A DNA stretch of 64,000 nt from Halovibrio salipaludis (GCF_002286965.1 NZ_NSKD01000007.1:1-64000), one strand, 5' to 3'. Numbered from the stretch's first letter, positions 1 to 9,389 are shown. Numbers and translations are program-made. Notes: generated by a model not told the origin, from the sequence alone.

Positions 1-106
1 CATAGCCGATGCTCTGCTGCTTGCAGAACTGCATGGCTGACAAGCCGCTGTCTCGCTGTTGATCGACCAGGGCCTGCCATTGTTCGGGAGTGCGGCGTTT
101 GCTCAT
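1..106 (-). CDS. tnpA: IS66-family accessory protein TnpA, N-terminal part (cut by window edge)
   Basis: Reading leftward from the ATG at 106-104, the frame gives a protein beginning MSKRRTPEQWQALVDQQR and continuing through GLSAMQFCKQQSIGY to the window edge. This is the N-terminal helix-turn-helix of the small IS66 first-ORF protein, which is needed for transposition alongside TnpB and the DDE transposase TnpC. Only 35 codons are visible and the rest lies left of position 1, so it cannot be said whether the element is intact. Confidence 0.75.
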   Translation of the reverse strand, partial: MSKRRTPEQWQALVDQQRDSGLSAMQFCKQQSIGY

Positions 107-194
107 GGGAGTAGTAACCTCGTATTGGAGAATTTGAGGCTACTGTAGGGCGCTATTCGCTGGAGTGGCAGGGTGTCTTAGAATGAACGCTTAC
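1..194 (-). mobile_element. IS66-family insertion sequence, terminal part
   Basis: The element end is at 194. Read inward on the minus strand, the tip is GTAAGCGTTCATTC, and GTAAGCG is the usual tip of IS66-family inverted repeats. The tnpA start lies about 88 bp inside the tip, the normal IS66 spacing. The other end and the target duplication are outside the window. Confidence 0.7.
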
Positions 195-367
195 TGCAGA
201 ACTGCATGGCTGACAAGCCGCTGTCTCGCTGTTGATCGACCAGGGCCTGCCATTGTTCGGGAGTGCGGCGTTTGCTCATGGGAGTAGTAACCTCGTATTG
301 GAGAATTTGAGGCTACTGTAGGGCGCTATTCGCTGGAGTGGCAGGGTGTCTTAGAATGAACGCTTAC
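22..367. repeat. Tandem duplication of an IS66 terminus, 2 x 173 bp
   Basis: Positions 22-194 and 195-367 are the same 173-bp unit head to tail with no difference seen. Each copy runs from inside tnpA codon 29 out to the GTAAGCG tip, so the right boundary of the unit coincides exactly with the IS end. The second copy is followed by TCAC and then another GTAAGCG pointing the other way (372-378). Confidence 0.9.
178..279 (-). pseudogene. Duplicated tnpA fragment
   Basis: The second copy of the tnpA start (ATG 279-277) gives the same first 28 residues as the left copy. It then runs across the duplication joint at 195/194 into SKRSF and the TAA at 180-178. It is a 33-codon truncated remnant made by the duplication. 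Confidence 0.75.
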
Positions 368-576
368 TCACGTAAGCGTATTAGCCAAGGATAAGTGACG
401 CTGATAGTCGGTTTTCCGATTTATAAAAAAATATCACCTCGTCTTTCTCGAAGCCCTGTCACGCCGCCATTCTTGCGTCTGAAAGAGGTGACTCGTAATA
501 CCTTCGGTAATACCGACAGGATCGCCCTCATTGTTGTCGCTGGATCCGAATTCAGCAGCCCTCAGGGTGTGTCACG

Positions 577-1680
577 CTATCCTTCGTGCCGAATACCGAT
601 ACTCCAAACTTCCTGCAACCGCTCGACCGTGTGCCTCCACTTGGAGGAGCGTGGCTTGCATACGGTGTTCTGATTCCCGAAGAGTCCGACCTCCGAAAAC
701 GCATGATCCCGGCTTACCGTGTGCAGCCAGCGCACCGGCACCAGGTATTCTGCGGTATCGTCATCCGCTTGTGGATCCAGGTGGGGGTAAGGTTCGGACA
801 GCGTCATCTGAATAAGTGTCTTGTGGCCATCGGACGTCTCAAACTCGTACTGGTCCGCACGACAGCGCTCCCCGGTGACGATCCCGACGCCAACGTAGCC
901 GGTTTTAGGGATGTTGACCCATACCCGGTCCCCTTCCGAGAGCATGGCTAACGTCTTGGAGTACCAGGTCGCACCACCGCCTGCGATGAATCCAAGTCGC
1001 CGGGCATCTTCCCAGGGCCGGTCGTCACCGAAGGAGACGTAGAACTCCCCATTCCATGCCTCTTTGGGAGTGCGGCTGACCGCCCGCTCCTGGTTCTCCT
1101 CAGGGTCAATCATCCAGGCACGGCTGAGGTATTGATTGCCTTCATCCTCGAAGGCCGCAAAGAACAGAGCATTGATGGAGAGCTGTGCCACGTCATTGAG
1201 GTAGTTGATGATGCGCTCTGTGCTCGCATCGAGCTCCGTGGCGACGACCACCATCTGATGGCTTTCATTTACCGTGACACTGGCCAACGGTATGCCGAAC
1301 TTGGCCTCGAAGGCATCGTCAATGGAGTCGTGCGGCTGGGCGTATTGTCGGGCAAACTCCCTGTAGATTTCAGAGATTCTGGAGTCCTCCAGAGTCATCA
1401 CCCATGAGGCGTAATCGATCGCCTGGGCGACCACTTCCCGTGGGGTTTTGCCGCTTTTGAGCTCCACGATGATGATGGAGCCGTTAGCGTCCATTGCCAG
1501 CAGGTCAATGTACTTGTCGAAGTCGGTCCTGACCTGTCGGCCGATGAGGAGCCAGTCGGCACTGAGGATCGAAACATCCTTCATAACCATATCTTCCAGA
1601 AGAGACTCATCGGCCAGACCGGATGGTTTCAGTTTTCGAGGCTGGTCGCCGACCTTCCAAATGCCTTGTTCAATTGCCAT
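577..1680 (-). CDS. PD-(D/E)XK nuclease-family protein in a defence island
   Basis: This 367-residue protein has an N-terminal RecB/NucS-like nuclease fold. Asp59 lies in YIDLLAMD, Glu73-x-Lys75 in IIIVELKSGK, and Gln86/Tyr90 in QAIDYASW, the usual D-(E)xK-QxxxY set, so the nuclease site looks complete. The C-terminal third (about 215-300, with GDRVWVNIPKTGYVGVG) looks like a small beta-barrel, perhaps EVE/PUA-like; that is a guess. It lies 138 bp downstream of the abi gene on the same strand and is the last gene of the restriction-modification module. A role in defence (DNA cleavage) is inferred from the nuclease motif and location. The ATG at 1680 begins MAIEQGIWKV, typical of this family's N-terminus. 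Confidence 0.75.
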   Translation of the reverse strand: MAIEQGIWKVGDQPRKLKPSGLADESLLEDMVMKDVSILSADWLLIGRQVRTDFDKYIDLLAMDANGSIIIVELKSGKTPREVVAQAIDYASWVMTLEDSRISEIYREFARQYAQPHDSIDDAFEAKFGIPLASVTVNESHQMVVVATELDASTERIINYLNDVAQLSINALFFAAFEDEGNQYLSRAWMIDPEENQERAVSRTPKEAWNGEFYVSFGDDRPWEDARRLGFIAGGGATWYSKTLAMLSEGDRVWVNIPKTGYVGVGIVTGERCRADQYEFETSDGHKTLIQMTLSEPYPHLDPQADDDTAEYLVPVRWLHTVSRDHAFSEVGLFGNQNTVCKPRSSKWRHTVERLQEVWSIGIRHEG

Positions 1681-1689
1681 AGCCGTAGA

Positions 1690-1809
1690 GCTCGTGTCTG
1701 TAACAAAATTGAATAAGCCAGAGCTTGATTACCCCGATTAGCGGGGCTACTATTCCCCATAACACGACCCCGGCCTCTTGGTTGTCCGCAACCTACGCTG
1801 GGGTTTTTT
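1690..1809 (+). ncRNA. Candidate structured RNA between abi and the nuclease gene
   Basis: The 138-bp gap holds two strong folds readable on the plus strand. The first is CCCCG-ATTAG-CGGGG at 1732-1746. The second is a two-tier stem at 1767-1804 (ACCCCGGC/GCTGGGGT) enclosing GGTTG-TCCG-CAACC at 1780-1793 and ending in six T at 1804-1809. The T-run marks a plus-strand transcript, opposite to all neighbouring genes. No convincing promoter was recognised, so the 5' end is arbitrary and the RNA is a hypothesis. Confidence 0.3.
1767..1809 (+). terminator. Rho-independent terminator, antisense to the operon
   Basis: An 8-bp GC-rich outer stem with one G-T pair, an inner tetraloop hairpin, and TTTTTT on the plus strand. 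On the minus strand the stem is preceded by A residues but not followed by a T-run, so it works best against a plus-strand transcript. Confidence 0.6.
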
Positions 1810-1818
1810 ATTGCCTGC

Positions 1819-2799
1819 TCACCACCATGCCCTCCAATCCTCGGTAACGCCCATCCCGGATAGCGTAAGCTGTTTGGAGGAGTGCTGTTCCGGGAAGTTA
1901 TCCAGATGGTCCGCCACACGCTGATGCCACTCCGTGTTAGGGCAGACAGCCTTCACCAACATCCTGGTAATGGCCAGTAGAAGAAATGGCTTGAAACGCG
2001 TTTCCTCATCCTCGATGAAAGCGTCACACCACCCCAGCACACCCGCTTGAGGCAGTTTCGGCTTGGACGTGATATTTCGGTTCCACAGGCGACTGTGGTG
2101 CGCAACCAGGTTCCTAAGGTAACTGAGACTGAATACCCAGCTATTGAACACTTTCCAGTCCGGCACGCCATAACGGTCAGCGATGGCTTGCTGGTCTCGC
2201 GGGTGCATCATGTTCAGGAGCTGGGAAATGGCGCCGAAATCCATCACTTCCACGGCGACCCAGATTGGCAGTTCATCGCCGTGCGTGCGGTGGTAATGTC
2301 GCACGAAGTCCTCTTTGGAGCGGGCCACGAGTCCTCTGTACTTGTTCAGCCAGGCATCGAATCGAGAAATGGGGTTGGACCGGCTGAAGGGCTTGGAAAC
2401 AAATCGAGGGTGGAAGTGGGCTTTCGTGTTCTCGATATGGGCAAACGGACTGCGTCGCCCCAACAGGTAGGCGACGTCAACGCGCAGCGAGATCTCGATG
2501 CGCTCCAGAGCATCCGCCACGTACAGCCGTAATTGCTTGTCGAACAGGTACAGGCGCACCGCATCAACGAACTGCGTTCCGGGTTGAAATTCATCCAGCG
2601 CCCGGGTCGTCGGCTTGCCGGTCTTTGGATCCTCAATGACCTCAAAATGCCTGAATGGGTACCAGTAGGCACTAAGGCGGTAGTACCCGACACGCTCCAG
2701 GTAATCCAGAGCGGCAGGTTCATCGGTGACCACCATCCCTCGGGACTTCAGTAGCTCCAGCTGCTCTGCAAAGGACTTCCATGGTCTGTCGTAGGGCAT
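1819..2799 (-). CDS. Abi_2 (AbiD/AbiF) family HEPN abortive-infection protein
   Basis: This 326-residue protein starts MPYDRPWKSFAEQLELLKSRG and contains the Abi_2 hallmarks GYYRLSAYWYPFR (about 38-50), an LRLYVADALERIEISLR helix (90-106), and the HEPN RNase motif R229-N-x3-H234 in SYLRNLVAHHSRLWNR. HEPN proteins of this kind are RNA-cutting toxins that stop growth of phage-infected cells. The start is set at 2799 because its ATG shares one base with the hsdS stop (TGATG), giving translational coupling; the longer upstream frame would overlap hsdS. The coupling makes it a co-expressed part of the type I RM operon, possibly a second line if restriction fails. The target RNA is unknown. Confidence 0.85.
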   Translation of the reverse strand: MPYDRPWKSFAEQLELLKSRGMVVTDEPAALDYLERVGYYRLSAYWYPFRHFEVIEDPKTGKPTTRALDEFQPGTQFVDAVRLYLFDKQLRLYVADALERIEISLRVDVAYLLGRRSPFAHIENTKAHFHPRFVSKPFSRSNPISRFDAWLNKYRGLVARSKEDFVRHYHRTHGDELPIWVAVEVMDFGAISQLLNMMHPRDQQAIADRYGVPDWKVFNSWVFSLSYLRNLVAHHSRLWNRNITSKPKLPQAGVLGWCDAFIEDEETRFKPFLLLAITRMLVKAVCPNTEWHQRVADHLDNFPEQHSSKQLTLSGMGVTEDWRAWW

Positions 2800-4538
2800 C
2801 AGTTCAGGGCTCCTTCCACGACCGCTTCCGCCAATTGACAGCGGATTTCGCTGGTGCGGCTCAAGCGCTCCTTGAGTTGGTCGCAAAACGCCATAAGTTC
2901 ATCAACTTTTCGAACAATTCGGTCCTGTTCTTGTTCAGGAGGGAGCGCAATCACGTATCCTCTCATGTCGCTGACGTTCACATGTTTCGCACCAATCCCT
3001 TTATGCATTGATAAAAGAGTTTCAAGGGCTAGCGGATTCGATAGAGTAATTCTCAAAAAATGTGGATTCGTATAAGTTGACGGGCGAAACAGCATGACTC
3101 TTTGCCCCAAGCAACACTCGAGTCCTTCAGGTATCACTACAGATTCGCCTACGCTCCCCTCACGAGCGAAAACAATATCGTTAGGCTCTGGCTTCAAACG
3201 ATTATTTCGAGCCACAAACGTTTCATCAGAAACACACCTGACTTTCGAGGGTATGATTTTCCCAGCCTTGAAAGAATTCGTATCCAAGCACGTTTTCCCG
3301 GATTCGACAAATTTGGGAGTAGAGTGGGGACAATCAACTATATTGATGAAAACATCTTTCAGCCTAGCCCACTCCCAACCAGCAGGAAGCGTAAACAGTT
3401 TTTCGCCTTCAGAAATCGGAGCAAAATCTCTTTTCTTTTTCAGAGATCCTTCTTTTATCAGCCCCTTTTTCTCAGAAGAGATCTTCTCCAATAAACTTAA
3501 AGCAGAGTCGTCATCTGGGCTCTGTTCTACCAAACGCCCCATCACCGCCAGCTCCAGGATGGTCTGTTTGAGCTTGTCGATGCTCTGTTCGGTGGTAAAC
3601 AGAGTATCGAAGTGGGCGGCGAGTCGTGCCCAGTTGTCGGCCAGTTCGGTTGCGTTTTCGGATTGGGTAAGGGTATTGAGCAGGGTGTCGACGAGGGTTT
3701 CGTGGGCCTCGAGCTGGTCACTGGTCTGCTGCTCCAGTCGGTCGCAGAGGGCCATGAGTTCATCGACTTTTTGGACGATGCGATGTTGTTCCTGTTCAGG
3801 GGGAAGCCCTAATACAGTCCCAATAATTTTCTCTCGGGAAATGTTCGGTTGAGCCCCGCCAGCTCCCATTTCAACAAATCTAGATCTATATGCTTTGAGC
3901 AGAAGAAGTAGAAATTTGTTGGATATGCCTGGCCATGGTGTGCATGCACAAACAGCTTGATTGGTGGTGCCTGGGACATTCAGTATTGAAGCTTTGCCAA
4001 TGGTTGCGCCATACATGGCGATGAGCACATCGCCAGGGTTGTTCATGCGTACGGATGTTTCTTGTATCGCTAGGTCCGTGATGGTTTCTTCGGATGTATT
4101 GACGAAATCTTGGTAGAGCTCGCCCGATTTGAGCCAAGGGATCCCGCCGCCGTAGTAACTGGTATTCCCTCTCCTGGGTGTCGCTCCCGATCCCCAAACT
4201 CCAATATCGTTTAGCCTGCAATACTGCCAGTTCGCGGGAATGGGGAACGGGTATTCAGCGGCATTTATCGCCGGTAGCTCTTTTGGTTTTCTGATTGTCT
4301 TGGCTTTTACTTGCACCTGCTTTTCCTGTTCTATTTTGTCGAACAACACAGAGACAGGCTCATCATCAGAGTTTTGCTCAACAAGTTTCCCCCTAATCGC
4401 CAACTCCAGGATCAACTCTCGGAGTTTCTGAATACCAGTCAGCTCAACCTTGCCGTTCTTGCCTCGTCCGTTCGCCGCATGCGTGGTGGCACTCGTCCAC
4501 AGGTCAAGATGTTCGGTAATCAGCTCCTGAGCGCTCAT
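2799..4538 (-). CDS. hsdS: Type I restriction-modification specificity subunit HsdS
   Basis: This 579-residue protein has the two-repeat HsdS layout. A first target-recognition domain (about 80-230) is followed by a conserved helix (LPPEQEQHRIVQKVDELMALCDRLE). A second recognition domain (about 365-525) is followed by a near copy of that helix (LPPEQEQDRIVRKVDELMAFCDQLK). The two domains read the two halves of a bipartite DNA site, and the helices act as a ruler and bind HsdM. It overlaps hsdM by 4 bp (ATGA) and shares a base with the abi start. Both halves are present, so it looks functional. The recognition sequence cannot be deduced. Confidence 0.93.
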   Translation of the reverse strand: MSAQELITEHLDLWTSATTHAANGRGKNGKVELTGIQKLRELILELAIRGKLVEQNSDDEPVSVLFDKIEQEKQVQVKAKTIRKPKELPAINAAEYPFPIPANWQYCRLNDIGVWGSGATPRRGNTSYYGGGIPWLKSGELYQDFVNTSEETITDLAIQETSVRMNNPGDVLIAMYGATIGKASILNVPGTTNQAVCACTPWPGISNKFLLLLLKAYRSRFVEMGAGGAQPNISREKIIGTVLGLPPEQEQHRIVQKVDELMALCDRLEQQTSDQLEAHETLVDTLLNTLTQSENATELADNWARLAAHFDTLFTTEQSIDKLKQTILELAVMGRLVEQSPDDDSALSLLEKISSEKKGLIKEGSLKKKRDFAPISEGEKLFTLPAGWEWARLKDVFINIVDCPHSTPKFVESGKTCLDTNSFKAGKIIPSKVRCVSDETFVARNNRLKPEPNDIVFAREGSVGESVVIPEGLECCLGQRVMLFRPSTYTNPHFLRITLSNPLALETLLSMHKGIGAKHVNVSDMRGYVIALPPEQEQDRIVRKVDELMAFCDQLKERLSRTSEIRCQLAEAVVEGALN

Positions 4539-6019
4539 GCCTTATCCTCCTGAGAGCGGGAACTCAGCGCGTCATCGAGGATAGTCCGGATCTGGTCACG
4601 GATTTCCTGGATTTCCGTCTGTTGCTGTTCGTATTTGGCCAGCAGCTCATCCGGATCGTGGATTTCCTCTTCGTCCTGCCAGGGGTTCTTGATATCCAGG
4701 TTGTAGTCGCGTTCGCGGATCTCCTCGATGGAGACCTTCCAGGCCTGTTCCGTCTCCACGCGGCTGGCGAAGCCATCGCGCTCGCTGCCCCACCATTCGA
4801 TCTCCGGCCCGAACTCCTCAAAACGCATGGGTTTGGTCTTGCTGTAGTTCTTGTAGCCCTCTGGGTAAGGGTGCTCATAGAACCACACGGTCTCGGTCGG
4901 CTGCCCTTTCGTGAAGAACAGCAGGTTGGTCTTGATGCCGGTGTAGGGGTTAAACACACCGTTGGGCAGGCGCACGATGGTGTGGAGGTTGCACTCGTTG
5001 AGCAGCTTTTCCTTGAGCCGGGTTTTCATACCCTCACCGAACAGAAAACCATCCGGCAGCACCACGGCGGCCCGGCCACCCTTTTTGAGCAGGTGAATGA
5101 ACAGGGTCATGAACAGGTCGGCGGTTTCACGAGTCCGGAATGCCTGGGGGAAGTTGACTTCGATGCCGTCCTCCTCGGTACCGCCGAAGGGGGGATTGGC
5201 TACGATGACATCCACTCGGTCCCTGGGCCCCCAGTCCGTGAGCGGGCGCGCCAGGGTGTTGTCGTGGCGGATATTGTCGGGCACCTCGATGCCGTGCAGG
5301 ATCATGTTGGTGGTCGCCAGCAGGTGCGGCAGGGGCTTCTTCTCTACGCCATGCACAGAGCGCTGCAGGACGCGCTCGTCGTCCGGCGTCTTCACGTAGT
5401 TCTGGCGCTTGTGCTCAATGGTTGAGGTGAGAAAGCCGCCGGTGCCACAGGCGGGATCCATCACGGTCTCGTTGAGCTGCGGATCAACGCGGTTGACCAT
5501 AAACTCGGTGACGGCCCGGGGCGTGTAGAACTCGCCCGCATTGCCCGCACTCTGCAGGTCCTTGAGGATCTGTTCGTAGATGTCGCCAAGCTCGTGACGC
5601 TGGTCGGATCGGTTGAAGTCGATGCCTTCCTGCAGCTTGTTGATGACCTGCCGGATGAGGTGTCCGGACTTCATGTAGTTGTAGGCGTCCTCGAAGACGT
5701 TTCGGATCATGACCCCACGCAAGTCATCGCCTTCGGACTGGAGGTTCTGCAGGGTCGGGAACAGTTCGCTGTCGATGAACTGCTTGAGCTCCTCCCCGGT
5801 CATGCCCTCAGGGTCGGCCGCCCAGTTGCGCCAGCGCATGCGCTCCGGCAGGGGGGAGCGGTAGTCGTCATACAGGAATTCCCACTCGGCTTCCCGGTCG
5901 TCATAGATCTTCAGGAAAAGCATCCACACAAGCTGGCCGATGCGCTGCGCATCGCCGTCCACGCCGACGTCCTGGCGCATGGTGTCCTGAATACTCTTGA
6001 TGGTCGTGCTGATAGCCAT
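4535..6019 (-). CDS. hsdM: Type I restriction-modification methyltransferase HsdM
   Basis: This 494-residue N6-adenine methyltransferase has the SAM-binding motif I DPACGTGGF at 188-196 and the catalytic NPPF at 275-278. The N-terminal helical domain (about 1-150) includes the GELGDIYEQIL-like region before AGEFYTPRAV. With HsdS it forms the modification enzyme, and with HsdR the full restriction complex. It overlaps hsdS by 4 bp and lies 84 bp downstream of hsdR. All key motifs are intact. Confidence 0.95.
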   Translation of the reverse strand: MAISTTIKSIQDTMRQDVGVDGDAQRIGQLVWMLFLKIYDDREAEWEFLYDDYRSPLPERMRWRNWAADPEGMTGEELKQFIDSELFPTLQNLQSEGDDLRGVMIRNVFEDAYNYMKSGHLIRQVINKLQEGIDFNRSDQRHELGDIYEQILKDLQSAGNAGEFYTPRAVTEFMVNRVDPQLNETVMDPACGTGGFLTSTIEHKRQNYVKTPDDERVLQRSVHGVEKKPLPHLLATTNMILHGIEVPDNIRHDNTLARPLTDWGPRDRVDVIVANPPFGGTEEDGIEVNFPQAFRTRETADLFMTLFIHLLKKGGRAAVVLPDGFLFGEGMKTRLKEKLLNECNLHTIVRLPNGVFNPYTGIKTNLLFFTKGQPTETVWFYEHPYPEGYKNYSKTKPMRFEEFGPEIEWWGSERDGFASRVETEQAWKVSIEEIRERDYNLDIKNPWQDEEEIHDPDELLAKYEQQQTEIQEIRDQIRTILDDALSSRSQEDKA

Positions 6020-6103
6020 TAGGGGTGTGGTATCCGTTGTCGTTAGTCAAAAGGCGTTCACCCGGCATGCGCACGCATACCGGCCTATTGGATTCTCATC
6101 GGG

Positions 6104-8524
6104 TTATGACGGCTGCTGGTAGAGCTCGTCCTCGAGCTCGCGCACGGCCTCTCTGTAGCCCTGCTTGCCGCCAAAGGCGTTCGCCAATTCCATGGCCGAG
6201 CCCAGTTCGGTGAATGGCGCCAGGGTGAGCACCTTGGGGTCTTCAATGGGCTCGATGCCGACGTCTTTGTATTTCTCCAGCAGGCGCTCAAGAACATCCT
6301 GAGCCTGGTCGCCGTATCGCGTGAAGACGTTGCGCTTGCGCACCTGCTCCGCCCGCTCACGGCGTGTGAGCGCAGGCTGGTCGTAGACGATGTGGCAGAT
6401 GACGTCGAAGGGATCCGGGTCGTCACCGAGCTTTTTGCCGACGTCCTTCATGAGGTCGTCCCAGAACACACCCACCTCCGCCAGCTCTTCGATAACACTC
6501 TGCTTGCGGTCGGCCTCATTCCAGCGTCGAACGAACTCGTCCATGGAGGCGAACTGTTCCTTGACCTTCTTGCGTGTGTAATCACGCAGGCTTTCGGTGA
6601 TGAGCTTACCGTCCGGGCCCAGGTATTGGACACGTTCAGCGGCAACCGTAACCACCACATCGTCCACAATGTAGCGAGTCCGCTCCGGGGGCGGTTCAGG
6701 TTCACCACCTCCCGGCCCGTCAGGCCGCCAAGGCTGTTCCGGATCGGGACCGTATTCACCTGGCTCCTCGCCCTGTTCTGGCGTGGGCTTGGCTCCCGGG
6801 TCGTGTGGGTCATAGTCATCCCCGGGAACGGGGCTCTCGCCTGGCCCTGAGGGTTCATACACTTGCACCGGGTCACCGTCGAAGTCGGGGTCGGCGAACA
6901 GTTCCGTGGCTTTCTTGAAGTCGAGGATGGTGAACCAGTGCTTGTTGTAGTCCTCATCGATGCGCGTGCCACGGCCGATGATTTGCTTGAATTCGGTCAT
7001 GGACTGGATGCGCTGGTCCAGCACGATGAGCTTGCAGGTCTTGGCGTCCACGCCGGTGGTCATGAGTTTACTGGTGGTGGCGATGACCGGGTAGGGCTCC
7101 TCTGGATTCGTGAAGTTGTCCAGCTCGGCCTTACCCTCCATGTTGTCGCCAGTGATGCGCATGACGTAGCGGCGGTTCTCGGCCGCGCGTTTGGGGTTGG
7201 CGTTGACCAGAGCCTGGCGCATGCGTTCGGCGTGGTCGATGTCTTCGCAGAACACGATGGTCTTTTGATACGGATTGGTCTGTTCCAGGAACTCAGTGAC
7301 CTTCTTCGCCACCAGCTCTGTCCGCTTTTCCAGGATGAGGTCTTTGTCGAAGTCCTTCTGGTTGTAGATGCGATCCTCGATGAGGTTGCCGTGCTTGTCG
7401 GTCTGGCCCTTGTCCGGCCGCCAGCCTTGCAGGTCCCGGTCGAGGTCGATTCGAACCACCTTATAAGGCGCCAGGAAGCCATCCTCGATGCCTTGTTTCA
7501 GCGAGTAGGTGTAGAGCGGATCCCCGAAGTAGTTGATGTTGGAGACATCCTTCGTCTCTTTGGGGGTGGCTGTGAGGCCAATGTGCGTGGCGGACGAGAA
7601 ATACTCGAGGATGGCCCGCCATGAGGAGTCCTCAGAGGCGCTGCTGCGGTGGCACTCGTCAATCACGACGAGGTCAAAGAAATCCGGGGAGAACTCCTTG
7701 TAGATGTTCTTGTCCTCCTCGACACCCGTCACGGCCTGATAGAGCGAAAGGTAGATCTCGAAGGATTTGTCGATGGTGCGGTTGCCGACCTTGGTCATAG
7801 CCTGCCCAAAGGGCTTGAACGCGCCGTTTTTCGCCTGATCCACCAGCACGTTGCGGTCCGCCAGGAATAGGATTCGTTTCTTCTGACCGGCTTTCCAGAG
7901 ACGCCAGATAATCTGGAAGGCGGTGTAGGTCTTGCCGGTGCCGGTGGCCATGACGAGCAGGATTCGGTTCTGACCGCGCGCTATGGCCTCCACAGTGCGA
8001 TTGATGGCCACCATCTGATAGTAACGTGGGGTCATCCCCCGCCCGTCATCATAATAGGGCTGTTCGGCGATGGTGCGCGCTGTGGATTCCAGCCCCTTCC
8101 ACTGGCAGTAGCGTTGCCAGAGCCAGTCGGGCGATGGGAAATCGTCCAGCGTAATGGTGGCTTCGGTGTGGTCGCCCAGGCCGGTGTTGTCGTGGAAGAG
8201 GAAACCGTCCCCGTTGCTGCTGAAGGCGAACGGGACGTCGAGCGCTTCAGCGTAGGCCAGTGCCTGCTGCATGCCGTCACCGAGGCTGTGCTTGTTGTCC
8301 TTCGCCTCGATAACCGCGATGGGTTGGTTCTTCTGATAATTCAGGACGTAATCCGCGCGGCGAGGCCTGGCTCGGGAGTGCATGCGGCCACGCACAATGA
8401 CCCGGCCATCGGTCAGCGGAAACTCCTCGCGCACCTGGCTCTTGATGTTCCAGCCTGCCTGTTCAATGGCGGGCGTGATGAACTTCGTGCAGATGTCGCG
8501 TTCGCTGAGCGTCTTCTTATCCAT
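6104..8524 (-). CDS. hsdR: Type I restriction enzyme motor/nuclease subunit HsdR
   Basis: This 806-residue protein, counted from the ATG at 8524, starts [20 protein letters not shown], the normal start for this EcoEI-like group. The open frame extends 98 codons further upstream, but that part has no family similarity. The nuclease has Asp58 and Glu73-x-Lys75 (VIEAKDNK). The SF2 motor has Walker A MATGTGKT at 192-199 and DECH at 289-292, then the helicase C domain with [22 protein letters not shown]. An acidic, Pro/Gly-rich linker (about 570-630) precedes the C-terminal HsdM-docking region. It is the first gene of the leftward hsdRMS-abi operon. Confidence 0.93.
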   Translation of the reverse strand: MDKKTLSERDICTKFITPAIEQAGWNIKSQVREEFPLTDGRVIVRGRMHSRARPRRADYVLNYQKNQPIAVIEAKDNKHSLGDGMQQALAYAEALDVPFAFSSNGDGFLFHDNTGLGDHTEATITLDDFPSPDWLWQRYCQWKGLESTARTIAEQPYYDDGRGMTPRYYQMVAINRTVEAIARGQNRILLVMATGTGKTYTAFQIIWRLWKAGQKKRILFLADRNVLVDQAKNGAFKPFGQAMTKVGNRTIDKSFEIYLSLYQAVTGVEEDKNIYKEFSPDFFDLVVIDECHRSSASEDSSWRAILEYFSSATHIGLTATPKETKDVSNINYFGDPLYTYSLKQGIEDGFLAPYKVVRIDLDRDLQGWRPDKGQTDKHGNLIEDRIYNQKDFDKDLILEKRTELVAKKVTEFLEQTNPYQKTIVFCEDIDHAERMRQALVNANPKRAAENRRYVMRITGDNMEGKAELDNFTNPEEPYPVIATTSKLMTTGVDAKTCKLIVLDQRIQSMTEFKQIIGRGTRIDEDYNKHWFTILDFKKATELFADPDFDGDPVQVYEPSGPGESPVPGDDYDPHDPGAKPTPEQGEEPGEYGPDPEQPWRPDGPGGGEPEPPPERTRYIVDDVVVTVAAERVQYLGPDGKLITESLRDYTRKKVKEQFASMDEFVRRWNEADRKQSVIEELAEVGVFWDDLMKDVGKKLGDDPDPFDVICHIVYDQPALTRRERAEQVRKRNVFTRYGDQAQDVLERLLEKYKDVGIEPIEDPKVLTLAPFTELGSAMELANAFGGKQGYREAVRELEDELYQQPS

Positions 8525-9389
8525 TGAGACAGCACCGACGGTTACTTGCTCCACTGATCTGTGGCTGGGCACATAGGCCTCAACCGCACCCGAAGTGCAG
8601 GGTAGTTCATGCAGGAAAGGGACGGAAGGAATGAGCCTTGATGGGCCATGCCTGGATCTATCTAATGCAAAGCCAACACAACCCGTCTCTGGTAGTCCGT
8701 GCTGAACTGAATCCATGCAACGCATCAAAGCCCACCTAATAATGAGCAGACAGAGCAAAGGTGAGGTCGACCGCATCCAAACGCACATGGATAACCTCAC
8801 CCAAGGCACTCCGTGCACGTCCCTCGTGAGCTGAGCCGAAAATTTCAGCGCCTCTTCATCTCTTCGGACCGCCTCTTATGGAAACCTTAGCATTTCCTTA
8901 TCGTTTCCTTCGTCTTTCTTATCGTTCACCGGCGGGCCCTTGCTGCAACCTCAGGGGTAATTGACCTGTGCCAACCTTGAGATTCAACCGCCCTCAAAAG
9001 CGCTATGCGCCGTTTCTGGCAGTCATCGGATGTCCCGTCCGGCATCGGTGCGCGGTCTCTTTTTAGCCTCTGAGGCGTTTTCTGACCCTTAACTTTTATT
9101 AGCTTTCGGCGACTATCCCTTCAGGGTGGACTGCCCCCAGCACTGCCTTAAAAGACTGACAAAGCCTCAGACGAACGCTCGTGAGTCTCGCTGGGCTCAT
9201 ACTCTGATGATGCCCCCTCACGGGCTGAACACATGGTACTAATAAGTGCCCGCCCTTTTACGCCTCGGGCCCTGCCCTGAAAACTCTATAAGTCGTTGAT
9301 TGTTCGTTGGCCGAGGGCGCCATTTTACCCCTCGGAATCCGGGCGAGGGTGTCTTTTTACCCCTCGTAAAAGAGGGCGAGGGGTCCCTT
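8525..9389. other. Non-coding region between hsdR and the replication-like gene
   Basis: 865 bp without a convincing gene. It should contain the leftward hsdR promoter. It also holds a CTTATCGTT pair (8897-8905 and 8918-8926, exactly 21 bp apart) and the iteron-like array starting at 9256. No tRNA or clear small gene was seen. The upstream extension of the hsdR frame (8525-8818) lacks family similarity. Confidence 0.6.

Noticed and set aside
395..673. Short plus-strand frame after the IS66 remnant
   Set aside because: Overlaps the real nuclease gene on the other strand; no domain and no ribosome site.
8525..8818. 98-codon upstream extension of hsdR
   Set aside because: Cys/Pro-rich, no similarity to HsdR N-termini; the family start is at 8524.
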